Shown: piece after piece, positions 7,257 to 15,285 of the stretch
Layout: every line of letters begins with the position of its first letter
Numbering within the stretch: the stretch's first letter is position 1
Assembly (NCBI RefSeq): GCF_900129725.1
Contig: NZ_FQWQ01000003.1
Location: forward strand, 592,686 to 656,685
Origin: Chryseolinea serpens
GTDB taxonomy: Bacteria > Bacteroidota > Bacteroidia > Cytophagales > Cyclobacteriaceae
Length of the DNA stretch: 64,000 bases
Reading direction: 5' to 3'
Made by a program: the position numbers and the translations under genes
Notes under the pieces: generated by a model
What the model was told of the DNA's origin: nothing
Databases searched by the model: none
The model's input: the letters and a program-made list of their open reading frames with translations, nothing else

Positions 7257-7832
7257 TTAATCTTTCTTTTTTGAAGCTACCTCCTTTGCGCCCTTCATCA
7301 ACTTGGCATCAATTTTCACTTGAATTTTTTCCGCCGTCATTTTCTGACCTAATATTTTCGGCGTTTCGATTTTGTAGTCTGCCAGCGCGACGGTGAAATC
7401 ACTCAGAAGCTTGACGCCTTCCTTGTCGACAACAACAGTTCCCTTTTCGGAGACTTCCTTTTCGACGCCGTGGATCTTTAGTTTGCCTTTTGCTGTAACA
7501 GGATAAGAGCCGGGTTTGTCATAGTCGATTTTTCCTAGGATTTTTCCTTTAAAACCGGCCGTCGTATATTTTTCCGTTTCCAGATATTTCTTCTCGGCAT
7601 CCCTGCCCATTTTTCCATTCTTAAACTCGAAATCTTTCATGGCCATGTCGAAAGTCACCTCACCATCGGAAGGATTTAGTGCCACTTTAACCTTGTTGTT
7701 TTTCGCGTCAACATCGGCCACTGGCGCTTTTGCGAAGAATGAGACAAATCCCTTGGTGCTCGTGTATTTATTTTGTGCAACAACTCCGGAGAGCGGCAAC
7801 AAAATGGTGCAAATAATCAATAGGGTTTTCAT
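7257..7832 (-). CDS. YceI-like periplasmic protein
   Basis: The protein has 191 residues, with a signal peptide (MKTLLIICTILLPLSGVVAQ) and then a YceI-type domain. Family features are an opening strand (YTSTKGFVSFFAKAPVADVDA), the middle segment MAMKDFEFKNGKMGRDAEKKYL, which corresponds to the RDxHM-like helix, and KGKLKIHGVEKEV (the family's L-I-GVT-K motif). YceI proteins are lipocalin-like barrels that bind isoprenoids or similar lipids in the periplasm. The C-terminus is Lys-rich. It stands alone and is transcribed toward the cupin gene. Confidence 0.85.
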   Translation of the reverse strand: MKTLLIICTILLPLSGVVAQNKYTSTKGFVSFFAKAPVADVDAKNNKVKVALNPSDGEVTFDMAMKDFEFKNGKMGRDAEKKYLETEKYTTAGFKGKILGKIDYDKPGSYPVTAKGKLKIHGVEKEVSEKGTVVVDKEGVKLLSDFTVALADYKIETPKILGQKMTAEKIQVKIDAKLMKGAKEVASKKKD

Positions 7833-7972
7833 ACCGTGTCATTTCCTTGTATAGGCCAAGAAATATGCCACAGTGATTCTATGGGTATTTGTTTCCATAC
7901 GAGTTGTTGCGGTCGGCCGGGGGTGGGGTTTTATTTCTACAAATGGGGAAAGCGTCAATTGGCCATTTCAAT

Positions 7973-8005
7973 GAAAATGTATAAGGGATACCCGAAAATG
8001 TATAA
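7973..8005 (+). promoter_or_regulatory. Two 12-bp direct repeats 21 bp apart
   Basis: GAAAATGTATAA occurs at 7973-7984 and again at 7994-8005, exact copies with a 21-bp period, two helical turns. They lie 60-90 bp before the SDR start codon at 8066. AraC-family activators typically bind direct repeats with about 21-bp spacing, so this may be an activator site; no AraC gene is in the window. Confidence 0.5.
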
Positions 8006-8065
8006 ATCAATGACCAGCCAATCTGAGACTTTTACATCGTTAATATCACAACGAAAAACAAAACG

Positions 8066-8881
8066 ATGAAAAAGACAGTATTGGTTACGGGTGCTTCCTC
8101 TGGTTTTGGCAGAGAGATCGCGAAGTTGTTTCAAAGAAATGGCTGGAACGTGGTGGCAACCATGCGCTCACCGGAAAAGGAGGCGGAACTTTCAACCTTG
8201 GAGAATGTGTGGGTCACAAAGTTGGACGTCCAGGATGCAGGGTCGATCAAGGCGGCCGTGTGCACCGCCATCGATAAGGTTGGCCGGATCGACGTTGTCG
8301 TGAACAATGCCGGCTATGGCCTGATGGGTGTGTTCGAGTCGTCAACCAGGGAGCAAATCAAGAGGCAATTCGATGTCAATCTGTTCGGTTTGATGGACGT
8401 CACGAAGGAAGTGTTGCCGCACTTGCGCAGCCAGGGGGAAGGTGTCATCATCAACGTGTCGTCTTTTGGTGGTGTTGTGGGATTGCCTTTTGGAAGTCTA
8501 TACAACAGCACAAAGTTCGCTGTGGAGGGATTTTCCGAGTCGCTTTCGCATGAGCTTTTCAAATTCAACATTGCCGTGAAGATCGTGGAGCCGGGCGGTG
8601 TCCACACCAATTTTCGCGCGGGACTCGATATGATCAAGAACGAAATCCCTGAATACAACCCGCTGATGGCGTCGTTTTTTGCAAACTACACGAAGCCAAC
8701 CGAACATCTCTCCAAAGCTACAGCTGAAGATGTTGCCCATACGATCTACACAGCAGCCACCGACGGCAAAGCACAATTACGTTATGTAATCGGCAATGAT
8801 GCTCAATTCTACATCGATACCAAGATGAACCATGGCGATCAGGCATTCATACAGTCGATCCGGAATTTCTTCATCAAATGA
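8066..8881 (+). CDS. Short-chain dehydrogenase/reductase
   Basis: This 271-residue protein is a classical SDR: nucleotide-binding TGASSGFG near the N-terminus, NNAGYG in the fourth strand, a Ser (NVSSFGG) and the catalytic YNSTK. The arginine in VVATMRSPEKE after strand 2 suggests NADP(H) preference, by family rule. The C-terminal half is extended, as in the retinol-dehydrogenase-like subfamily. The substrate cannot be told. It has its own upstream region with a pair of 21-bp-spaced direct repeats, and a large hairpin follows the gene. Confidence 0.9.
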   Translation: MKKTVLVTGASSGFGREIAKLFQRNGWNVVATMRSPEKEAELSTLENVWVTKLDVQDAGSIKAAVCTAIDKVGRIDVVVNNAGYGLMGVFESSTREQIKRQFDVNLFGLMDVTKEVLPHLRSQGEGVIINVSSFGGVVGLPFGSLYNSTKFAVEGFSESLSHELFKFNIAVKIVEPGGVHTNFRAGLDMIKNEIPEYNPLMASFFANYTKPTEHLSKATAEDVAHTIYTAATDGKAQLRYVIGNDAQFYIDTKMNHGDQAFIQSIRNFFIK

Positions 8882-8902
8882 CCGCCCACCCGGATAGGCT
8901 AC

Positions 8903-8956
8903 TAGCAACTAAATTCAGGATTTGATTCGGGCGCCCGCTCCTGGATTCCGTTGCTA
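8903..8956. terminator. Large bidirectional hairpin between convergent genes
   Basis: TAGCAAC (8903-8909) pairs with GTTGCTA (8950-8956), inside which AATTCAGGA pairs with TCCTGGATT (one G-T pair) around a palindromic CGGGCGCCCG core. It occupies the spacer between the convergent SDR and lipoprotein genes and could stop transcription from both sides, though it lacks a strong T-run. Confidence 0.5.
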
Positions 8957-9008
8957 ATACTACAGCCGCTTCGATGGCATAAAACAACGGGGTGTGATTC
9001 GAGGTTGC

Positions 9009-9395
9009 TCAGAATTGCTCCTCGCTTTTGTCGATCAACCATCTCCCATTTCTTTTCTTCAACAAGAACATCGTCCTCATGGGCATACCGCCGTCAGTGT
9101 CCAAGCCGACAAAAACAGATGCTGTTGAATCGGTTTTTTCCTTTAAGAGAATGTTGTAAGGCTTGGCTACTTTTTTGTACGTCTCCTTTTTGCTTTCGCT
9201 CCAGCCGGCCGAGGCTTTTTTGACGTTATCAAGCGACTCCCGGTAATTTTCGGTAATGCATGCCTCCGCTTTGTCATGTTCAAAATTGTCGATGTTCTTT
9301 AAGAACTGTTTCACGGTTCCCTCGGGTGAATCACTCCCGCACGAGAACAGGATGAACGCGGTGGTGATGGTCAGTATTTGTAGGAAATATCTCAT
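9009..9395 (-). CDS. DUF4878-like lipoprotein
   Basis: I choose ATG 9395: it gives a standard lipoprotein signal, MRYFLQILTITTAFILFSCGS, with the lipobox cysteine, whereas the longer frame to 9467 prefixes an unlikely 24 residues. The mature part of about 110 residues reads SPEGTVKQFLKNIDNFEHDKAE..., then VFVGLDTDGGMPMRTMFLLKKRNGRWLID, the layout of DUF4878/NTF2-like small lipoproteins (helix, then a sheet ending in G-x-W-x-I). The function is unknown. A degraded second copy of its 3' part lies at 13728-13851, beyond the giant gene. Confidence 0.8.
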   Translation of the reverse strand: MRYFLQILTITTAFILFSCGSDSPEGTVKQFLKNIDNFEHDKAEACITENYRESLDNVKKASAGWSESKKETYKKVAKPYNILLKEKTDSTASVFVGLDTDGGMPMRTMFLLKKRNGRWLIDKSEEQF

Positions 9396-9766
9396 CGTCA
9401 AAAATAAATGTTTTGTCTTCGATACCGTTGTGCAGAGAAAAAAGCATTTAAAAAATATGGCGAACACGCAAATTCACGTGATGCATGGTCATTGGGCCCC
9501 ATGCCAGAAGGTGAGCGACACGAGGAGGCTTTCCTTTGGTACGGGGTTTAAAAAACACCTTTTGAACCCCGGCCCGTGGGTTGCGGGGACAGGGGCAAAC
9601 CATCGGCGTTGAGCAGTGCCCCTATTGAGCAATACAACACGTTGACTTTTAGTTTTTTTTGCTAAAACTCATATTTTCTTACAACATCCCGTGCTAACGG
9701 ACTGGATAGTGAAATTTGCCAGATATTTTACGTTTCTTCGCCCGGTTTTATTCGTTTCCTGAAGCT
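9396..9766. other. Intergenic region without a supported gene
   Basis: Between the divergent lipoprotein gene and the giant secreted protein. A plus-strand frame overlaps the lipoprotein gene and continues to 9612, but its product has no protein-like pattern. The stretch 9640-9690 is AT-rich (TTAGTTTTTTTTGC, TTTTCTTAC) and probably holds the promoter of the gene at 9767; no convincing -33/-7 pair was found. Confidence 0.5.
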
Positions 9767-12700
9767 ATGATGTTTTGTTGCACAACGCGTGCCGGTAAAT
9801 TGCAAATTAAGCTGTTTCTCGCCTTTGTTTTACTGGTTACCTTTTTTCCTCCCTCATTGGCGCAATTTCTTAAGTACAAATATGTGAACCGTGGCATGCA
9901 AGAGGGTTTCGAGTATGTCGATCGCTTTTGGATATCGCCGGACAATAAGTTTGCCTATACCGGGAGCGGCACGGGCTTGACAATATTTGACTACAACGCC
10001 ACGACGGGCGCCATGGTTGTGAAGGACGTACATTATATGGAGATGTATGGATTTGGTGAGGATAGCTCGATCGGCAATTTCGTTTTCAGCAACGACGGTC
10101 GGTTTGTCTATGCGTCGGTCGTTGGCAGCCCTTACGTGTCCATCTTTACCCGCGACGTTGCTACGGGCTTGCTTACTTATTCCAGCAACATTTCTTTGAC
10201 CACCAAAATCTACGCGGGCCCGGACATGACCATAAGTCCCGATGATAAGTTTCTCTACGTACAAAAAGATGCTTACACCGAGATCTACAAACGCAACACG
10301 AGTGACGGATCCCTTACACAGACAGCACACGTTTATACCGGAGGCGGTGGGATATACATTAGCAACAATGGAGACTATGTATATCAACTTGGCCGATACA
10401 TGCGCGTATACCTGCGGAACCAAAGCACGGGTGATCTCACGGTTGTGCAAGAACAACCGATTACGCCCAACCTGCAACCCACGGGCGGCTTGGCGGTAAC
10501 GCCTGATGAAAAGTATTTATTTACGGGTGCTGATCCCGCTGGGATTTTTCGTTTTGAAAGGAATCCGGTAAACGGATTCCTCACCTATCTTGGTAAAATG
10601 ACATATCCTACTCCCGAAAACAAATACAATCCGCTGGGTCCCCTGGGTATTAGGACGTTGAAAATGAATCCCACGGGCACGCGTCTTTATGCCTGTGCCG
10701 CGGGTAACGGCGACGTGACTTCCTATGCTGTAGGCACGGATGGCTCGCTGACGCTGTTGGATAGAAAAGATTATAAAGAAGGCCCGTACGGTTTGTACTT
10801 AAGCAATGACGGTAAGTTTATTTATGAATTCGGATCGAATGAAGGTGAATTGAAAGGGAAATATTTCACCGAAACAAACAACAAACTCGATTCGGTAGGG
10901 GCGTTCTGGTATACTCAATCGCTGGACAGGGGGCTGACAGACATTTCATCGCTGGTCATGAGCAGCGACGGCCAACTGATCTATGTCAGTGGAGGTACAA
11001 GTCTGTGGGGCAATGACTCGAAATTCTTAACGGCTTTCCGGTCAGGTTTGTCGAATGGGGGTGTGATGGAGGAGATCAACCGGGTCACATTTGAAAGCTT
11101 TGGAGGCACCAATATCATCGGGATTAAAGAGATGCGGGTGACGCAGGATAAGAAATTTTTGATTGCCGCTGCGACCACAAACGCGGCGGTTGCTGGCGGG
11201 ATAGTCTTGGTATTTGCCATCGATGCTTCGGGGGCAATCAAATACCAGTCGCAAATACCGTCGGTCAAGTCGCTGCGCCACCTATTGTCGAGCAGCGATG
11301 GCAAGTTCCTTTATGTTACCGACGAGAATAATTCGTTACGCACCTACAGTTGCAGCAGTGCTGGCGATCTTACTTTGATCAATACCTTAACGGCCAGTAG
11401 CCTCACCAAGCTGCCCTATTGGTTGCCTTATGATATGATACCTTCGCCCGACGGTCGGTACGTATATGTGGTGTCGGAGAGAGACGGGAACAACAACCTG
11501 ATAACTTTCCAACGCGACAACACCACCGGGCTGCTTCAGTTTCAGGAGAGCACTAGCTTGCAGACCTATGGATTTGGTGACTATCTCGATATATTTTTGA
11601 GCGACCAGAGTAAGATGCTCTATCTTGCCAACGCGAGATATGGCGACGGTAACCTGCAATCCTATACCTGGGATCCCGCCACGGGAAAGATTGGAGACAT
11701 GATTTGCCGTGTAAAGACTGCCGAAGATTTCGGCGCTGGTTACATCACGCCGTCCGGGGCTTACCTCATCTTAAATTCGGCACACACATCGGCGTTCTAC
11801 GAATTGATGACGAATGGCTCGATAGCCTACGTGGGCACACAACAAAAAGTAGGGGGATCGCATTGGTCGGAAGGATCCGTGTCGGAAGGGGAGGCATTTC
11901 TATTGCCCGCCAATTCGAATCTGGTCTACGCAGGTCGCCAGCAACAGGGCGTTTGGGTTTACTCGTACGAAGATAAATTCCCGCCTGCCCCGCCCCAAAA
12001 AGTGACCGCCCAAGGCGGCGATAGACGAGTTACCGTGTCTTGGGAACCCATTGCCGCGCCAGGCGCTGTCTATCATATCTATCGGTTGACCACTGCTCCG
12101 TGGACACCGAACCGGGCCACAGAGATCGCTCAAACGGCAGCTTCGACCTTCGTGGATACGGGGGTGCCCCCATACACGACCGCTTACTATTGGGTTACCG
12201 CTACTGCGGAGGGATCGACCAGTACATTTTCGCTTCCTGCAAACGCTACGCCAAGCGACCTGCCCCCCGGTGTCCCCAAAAATGCTGCCTTACAAGCCGG
12301 TGACAAGTTTTTAAAAATAAGCTGGTCCGCAAACACGGAAGATGATTTGAAAAACTATACGGTATATCGTGCCCTGGTCAACTCATCCTCGTCGTCTAGT
12401 GTGCTGGCCACGACAACGTCGACCACATATACGGACGCTTCCGTGGACTATGACAAAGTTTACTATTACTGGGTTGTAGCGAATGATACCAGATCACTGA
12501 CAAGCGCGATGAGTCTGGTGGTTTCCGGCAAGGCCATCGACGGGCCACCCACAGTGCCATCGGGAGTGAACTTAAAGACCGCCGACAAATACATCTCGTT
12601 GACGTGGAATGCCAACGTTGAATCTGACCTGGCCGGGTACCGGGTCTATAGAAACACGAGCCCGGATTGGAACACAGCGACATTGTATTCGTCGCCCACG

Positions 12701-13630
12701 GTTAACCAACTTCGCGATGACCAGGTGGACTACGGTAGCGTATACTACTTTTGGCTTCAGGCCGTGGATAAAGCCGGCCATCAAAGTGCTGTAAGTCAGG
12801 TCTACAGCGGTTCTCCCGTGAATTCGCCTCCGGGTGCACCCAAAGGTCTCAGGCTTTCGGCCGCTGACAAATACATCACACTAACGTGGCAGGCCAATAG
12901 CGAATCAGACATTTCTTCTTACGAAATTTTCAAGAGTACGACCGCTTTATTTAGCGACCCGATATTGTATCAAACCGTGAAGACCACAACGGTCGAAGAT
13001 CAACAGGTTGAATATCAACAAACCTATTATTATGAGATCCGCGCCGTAGATATCCAAGGTAATAAAAGTCAATTCTCGGCAATAGTGTCGGGAATGCCTG
13101 TTAATGACCCCCCCGCGAAGCCAACGGGCGTGTTGGTCAGCACGAGTGGTAAAAGTAGCACGATACAATGGCAGGCCAATCAAGAGGTTGATATAAAAGG
13201 CTACGCTGTCTATAGAAGCAAGACAAGCGATTCATTGAGCGTGGTACTACTGGGCGTCACCCCGGGCAGGACATTCACCGACGTTGATGGACTAAAAGGG
13301 GAAGGCTTTTATTGGGTAAAAGCCTATGACAACTACGACCTCTATAGCCCATTTAGCGATGTAGTCAGTGTGATCATTACGGCGACAGAAGCGGCCAACG
13401 CCGTGCGTTTCCCCGTGTATCCCAACCCGGTATCCGATTTTCTAAAACTGGAATGGGATGGCGCGGTTACCGCTAGCTATATTTTCTATGATGCGAACGC
13501 AAGGCCGGTAAAGCAAGGCAAAATTGAACCAGGCGAGCTTATCGATGTTCGCGATCTTGCTGCGGGTTCTTACGAATGTGTGATTGTGGTTAACAAAAAG
13601 TCGATGGCGATAAGTATCATCAAGCAATAG
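9767..13630 (+). CDS. Secreted beta-propeller/fibronectin-III protein with T9SS sorting domain
   Basis: From ATG 9767 the protein is 1287 residues. A signal peptide (KLQIKLFLAFVLLVTFFPPSLAQ region) precedes about 690 residues of propeller-like repeats of the YVTN/lactonase kind, each with a phrase such as SPDNKFAYTGSGTGLTIFDYN, SNDGRFVYASV or TPDEKYLFTG. From about residue 738 follow five fibronectin type III domains of roughly 94 residues (PPxxPxx...DKxxxLxWxxNxExDLxxYxVYR). The last 75 residues (FPVYPNPVSDFLKLEW to the end) are a type A T9SS sorting domain, so the protein is expected to cross the outer membrane and be anchored or released. An in-frame start at 9716 would give an atypical N-terminus. 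Ligand or enzyme activity is unknown. Confidence 0.85.
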   Translation: MMFCCTTRAGKLQIKLFLAFVLLVTFFPPSLAQFLKYKYVNRGMQEGFEYVDRFWISPDNKFAYTGSGTGLTIFDYNATTGAMVVKDVHYMEMYGFGEDSSIGNFVFSNDGRFVYASVVGSPYVSIFTRDVATGLLTYSSNISLTTKIYAGPDMTISPDDKFLYVQKDAYTEIYKRNTSDGSLTQTAHVYTGGGGIYISNNGDYVYQLGRYMRVYLRNQSTGDLTVVQEQPITPNLQPTGGLAVTPDEKYLFTGADPAGIFRFERNPVNGFLTYLGKMTYPTPENKYNPLGPLGIRTLKMNPTGTRLYACAAGNGDVTSYAVGTDGSLTLLDRKDYKEGPYGLYLSNDGKFIYEFGSNEGELKGKYFTETNNKLDSVGAFWYTQSLDRGLTDISSLVMSSDGQLIYVSGGTSLWGNDSKFLTAFRSGLSNGGVMEEINRVTFESFGGTNIIGIKEMRVTQDKKFLIAAATTNAAVAGGIVLVFAIDASGAIKYQSQIPSVKSLRHLLSSSDGKFLYVTDENNSLRTYSCSSAGDLTLINTLTASSLTKLPYWLPYDMIPSPDGRYVYVVSERDGNNNLITFQRDNTTGLLQFQESTSLQTYGFGDYLDIFLSDQSKMLYLANARYGDGNLQSYTWDPATGKIGDMICRVKTAEDFGAGYITPSGAYLILNSAHTSAFYELMTNGSIAYVGTQQKVGGSHWSEGSVSEGEAFLLPANSNLVYAGRQQQGVWVYSYEDKFPPAPPQKVTAQGGDRRVTVSWEPIAAPGAVYHIYRLTTAPWTPNRATEIAQTAASTFVDTGVPPYTTAYYWVTATAEGSTSTFSLPANATPSDLPPGVPKNAALQAGDKFLKISWSANTEDDLKNYTVYRALVNSSSSSSVLATTTSTTYTDASVDYDKVYYYWVVANDTRSLTSAMSLVVSGKAIDGPPTVPSGVNLKTADKYISLTWNANVESDLAGYRVYRNTSPDWNTATLYSSPTVNQLRDDQVDYGSVYYFWLQAVDKAGHQSAVSQVYSGSPVNSPPGAPKGLRLSAADKYITLTWQANSESDISSYEIFKSTTALFSDPILYQTVKTTTVEDQQVEYQQTYYYEIRAVDIQGNKSQFSAIVSGMPVNDPPAKPTGVLVSTSGKSSTIQWQANQEVDIKGYAVYRSKTSDSLSVVLLGVTPGRTFTDVDGLKGEGFYWVKAYDNYDLYSPFSDVVSVIITATEAANAVRFPVYPNPVSDFLKLEWDGAVTASYIFYDANARPVKQGKIEPGELIDVRDLAAGSYECVIVVNKKSMAISIIKQ

Positions 13631-13727
13631 CGTAGGAATGTTATTTTGTGACCATCCGGTGGCAGTGATCAGATTGGCGGTATGAGGCCTGATCGATCGG
13701 CGCATGCGAATTGACGGCAGCGCGATT

Positions 13728-13851
13728 TGATTCGAGACGGGTTAGAATTGTTCAACAGGAACATCGTTCTCATGCGCATACCATCGTCAGTGTCCAAGCT
13801 GACAAAAACAAGCATGCCAATGACCTTACCAAAGGTTTTCACTGGTGCCAT
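13728..13851 (-). pseudogene. Decayed 3' fragment of a DUF4878-like lipoprotein gene
   Basis: The minus strand encodes VFVSLDTDDGMRMRTMFLL, nearly identical to VFVGLDTDGGMPMRTMFLL of the intact lipoprotein at 9009-9395. At DNA level 13751-13810 matches 9058-9117 at 54 of 60 positions without gaps, and short flanking matches (TGATTCGAG, AGAATTG) continue past the old stop. About 38 bp coding for the GRWLID end are missing, which shifts the frame past the former stop. No signal peptide or N-terminal half remains; upstream it runs into the neighbouring gene. Confidence 0.75.
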
Positions 13852-13903
13852 AGCCCCTGCACACTTGTGCGACCCAGAAAGAAATGCTTTGAAGAGCGTA
13901 GAA

Positions 13904-14302
13904 TCAGTGAATATCTTTCCCCGTTAATTTAAATTCATAATGATCCGCCAACTGCGCCACTTCCTGGATCATTTCCTTGATCTGTTCTTGCGACACGCTG
14001 GCCGCGAGGCAAGACGCCTCCACTTTCAAATAACCTTCCTCCAGCACAAACTTGCTGAAGTCGAAATTGGCGTTCTGCTCCAGCAAATTTTTCAAATCGA
14101 TGTTGGGCGCAAACTCGCAAACCTTAGACGTGAAAACAGCTTGGTCGCGACCGGAAACAGCGCTGGTCTGGGTGATGGCCAGCACGGTCTGGTAGCGGCT
14201 GCCATTGAGGGGAACAACTACTACGGATTTCGAATGATCGTAGTCTGTGAACTGACCGCCGATCTGTTCAGCGTATTGCTGAACGTAGTTCATGATGTTC
14301 AT
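13904..14302 (-). CDS. Conserved hypothetical protein, YbjN/secretion-chaperone-like fold suspected
   Basis: The 132-residue, acidic, soluble protein begins MNIMNYVQQYAEQIGGQF and has no signal peptide or membrane span. The order helix, strands (SVVVVPLNGSRYQTVLAIT), central helix (IDLKNLLEQNANFDFSKFV), strands (YLKVEASCLAA) and a long terminal helix (SQEQIKEMIQEVAQLADHYEF) resembles the YbjN or type III chaperone fold. That is a structural guess, not a motif match. It stands alone between the lipoprotein remnant and the DUF2279 gene. Confidence 0.7.
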   Translation of the reverse strand: MNIMNYVQQYAEQIGGQFTDYDHSKSVVVVPLNGSRYQTVLAITQTSAVSGRDQAVFTSKVCEFAPNIDLKNLLEQNANFDFSKFVLEEGYLKVEASCLAASVSQEQIKEMIQEVAQLADHYEFKLTGKDIH

Positions 14303-14406
14303 TTGGCTCTGTAATTTAAGTGCCTAGGAAGATAGGAAAATTGAAGCGCATCCTGAACACGCGACAACATTAAATTTACCACGCTTTACGGTAACACTGC
14401 GGTTCC

Positions 14407-15285
14407 TTAGAAATAGAAGGCATGAAAACGGGTACCCTTGGAGGAGAACTCGAATGTGGGGGCTGGCAACTTGATCATATTGGCAACGAAAATTAGGGTA
14501 TTGAGCACTTTGGAGCGCGACTTGATCGCCCGGAGGTCAAAGTCCAACCCAATGTAGAACTGGCGGTAGGGGGCGGGGTAGCCGGCGGCGAGGTTCTCAT
14601 TCACCCGTGCATACACCATGCCTTCGGCGCCATGACCCACCACGATGTTGAGCCAGCGTGGAAAGCGCATGAATTTGTCCATGTCCACCGAAAGCCAGTA
14701 GGTTTGGCCGTTATAGTCTTTGAAGATCTCGCCGGGCATGCCGTCGCCCAGCGTGTTGGGGCGAAGCGGGGCGTAGTCGGTGCGGTGGAAGGAGAACTTG
14801 GGAAAGATGCGGGGTTCTTTCCAAAGGCGGGCCTGGCCCAGGTAGAAGGCGGCACCGGCAGCGTCGGCCACCAGGTCGCCTGCGGAGGCGCCATAGGCTT
14901 GCGAAAAGCCGTCAAAGATCTCGATGGGCACCATCACGCCAAAGCCCACGAGGGCACCAACCAAGTCCGACTTCTTTGGTTTCACATTGCACCATTGCAG
15001 CGCGCGTGAAGTGCCATAGCTGAGATAGAAGGCCGAAAGGAAATGGCCTGTCTTATCCACCTGTTTCCATTCGTCGTCGTCGTTAAAGAATCGGAACGAT
15101 TGGTGGCCGGCGTCTTTGTACCATAGTTCATTCAGCCCTGCCAGAGTGATGCTGTAGCCTACGGTGGAGCCGATCACAAACGTGCGAAGTCTTTTTTTGT
15201 TTACCTGCGTAGAGTCGGCCACCTGGGCCTGAGACAGGGTGAAGAGGAAGAGCAGCACGAAGAGAGTTATACTATTCCGTACCAT
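14407..15285 (-). CDS. DUF2279 family exported protein
   Basis: The protein has 292 residues with a signal peptide (MVRNSITLFVLLFLFTLSQAQ). The DUF2279 core is visible as WKQVDKTGHFLSAFYLSYGTSRAL, then GFGVMVPIEIFDGFSQAYGASAGDLVADAAGAAFYLGQ; this D-x-x-GH...E-x-x-D-G...GDxxAN-like pattern is shared with the YfiM group. The C-terminal part looks beta-rich (YRQFYIGLDFDLRAIKSRS, then FHAFYF with a terminal aromatic), which hints at an outer-membrane location. Its start overlaps the end of the tamB gene by 14 bases, so the two are translationally linked and probably act in the envelope together. Confidence 0.8.
   Translation of the reverse strand: MVRNSITLFVLLFLFTLSQAQVADSTQVNKKRLRTFVIGSTVGYSITLAGLNELWYKDAGHQSFRFFNDDDEWKQVDKTGHFLSAFYLSYGTSRALQWCNVKPKKSDLVGALVGFGVMVPIEIFDGFSQAYGASAGDLVADAAGAAFYLGQARLWKEPRIFPKFSFHRTDYAPLRPNTLGDGMPGEIFKDYNGQTYWLSVDMDKFMRFPRWLNIVVGHGAEGMVYARVNENLAAGYPAPYRQFYIGLDFDLRAIKSRSKVLNTLIFVANMIKLPAPTFEFSSKGTRFHAFYF

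Noticed and set aside
9256-9612. 118-residue plus-strand frame
   Set aside because: Overlaps the lipoprotein gene in antisense and has no protein-like pattern beyond it.
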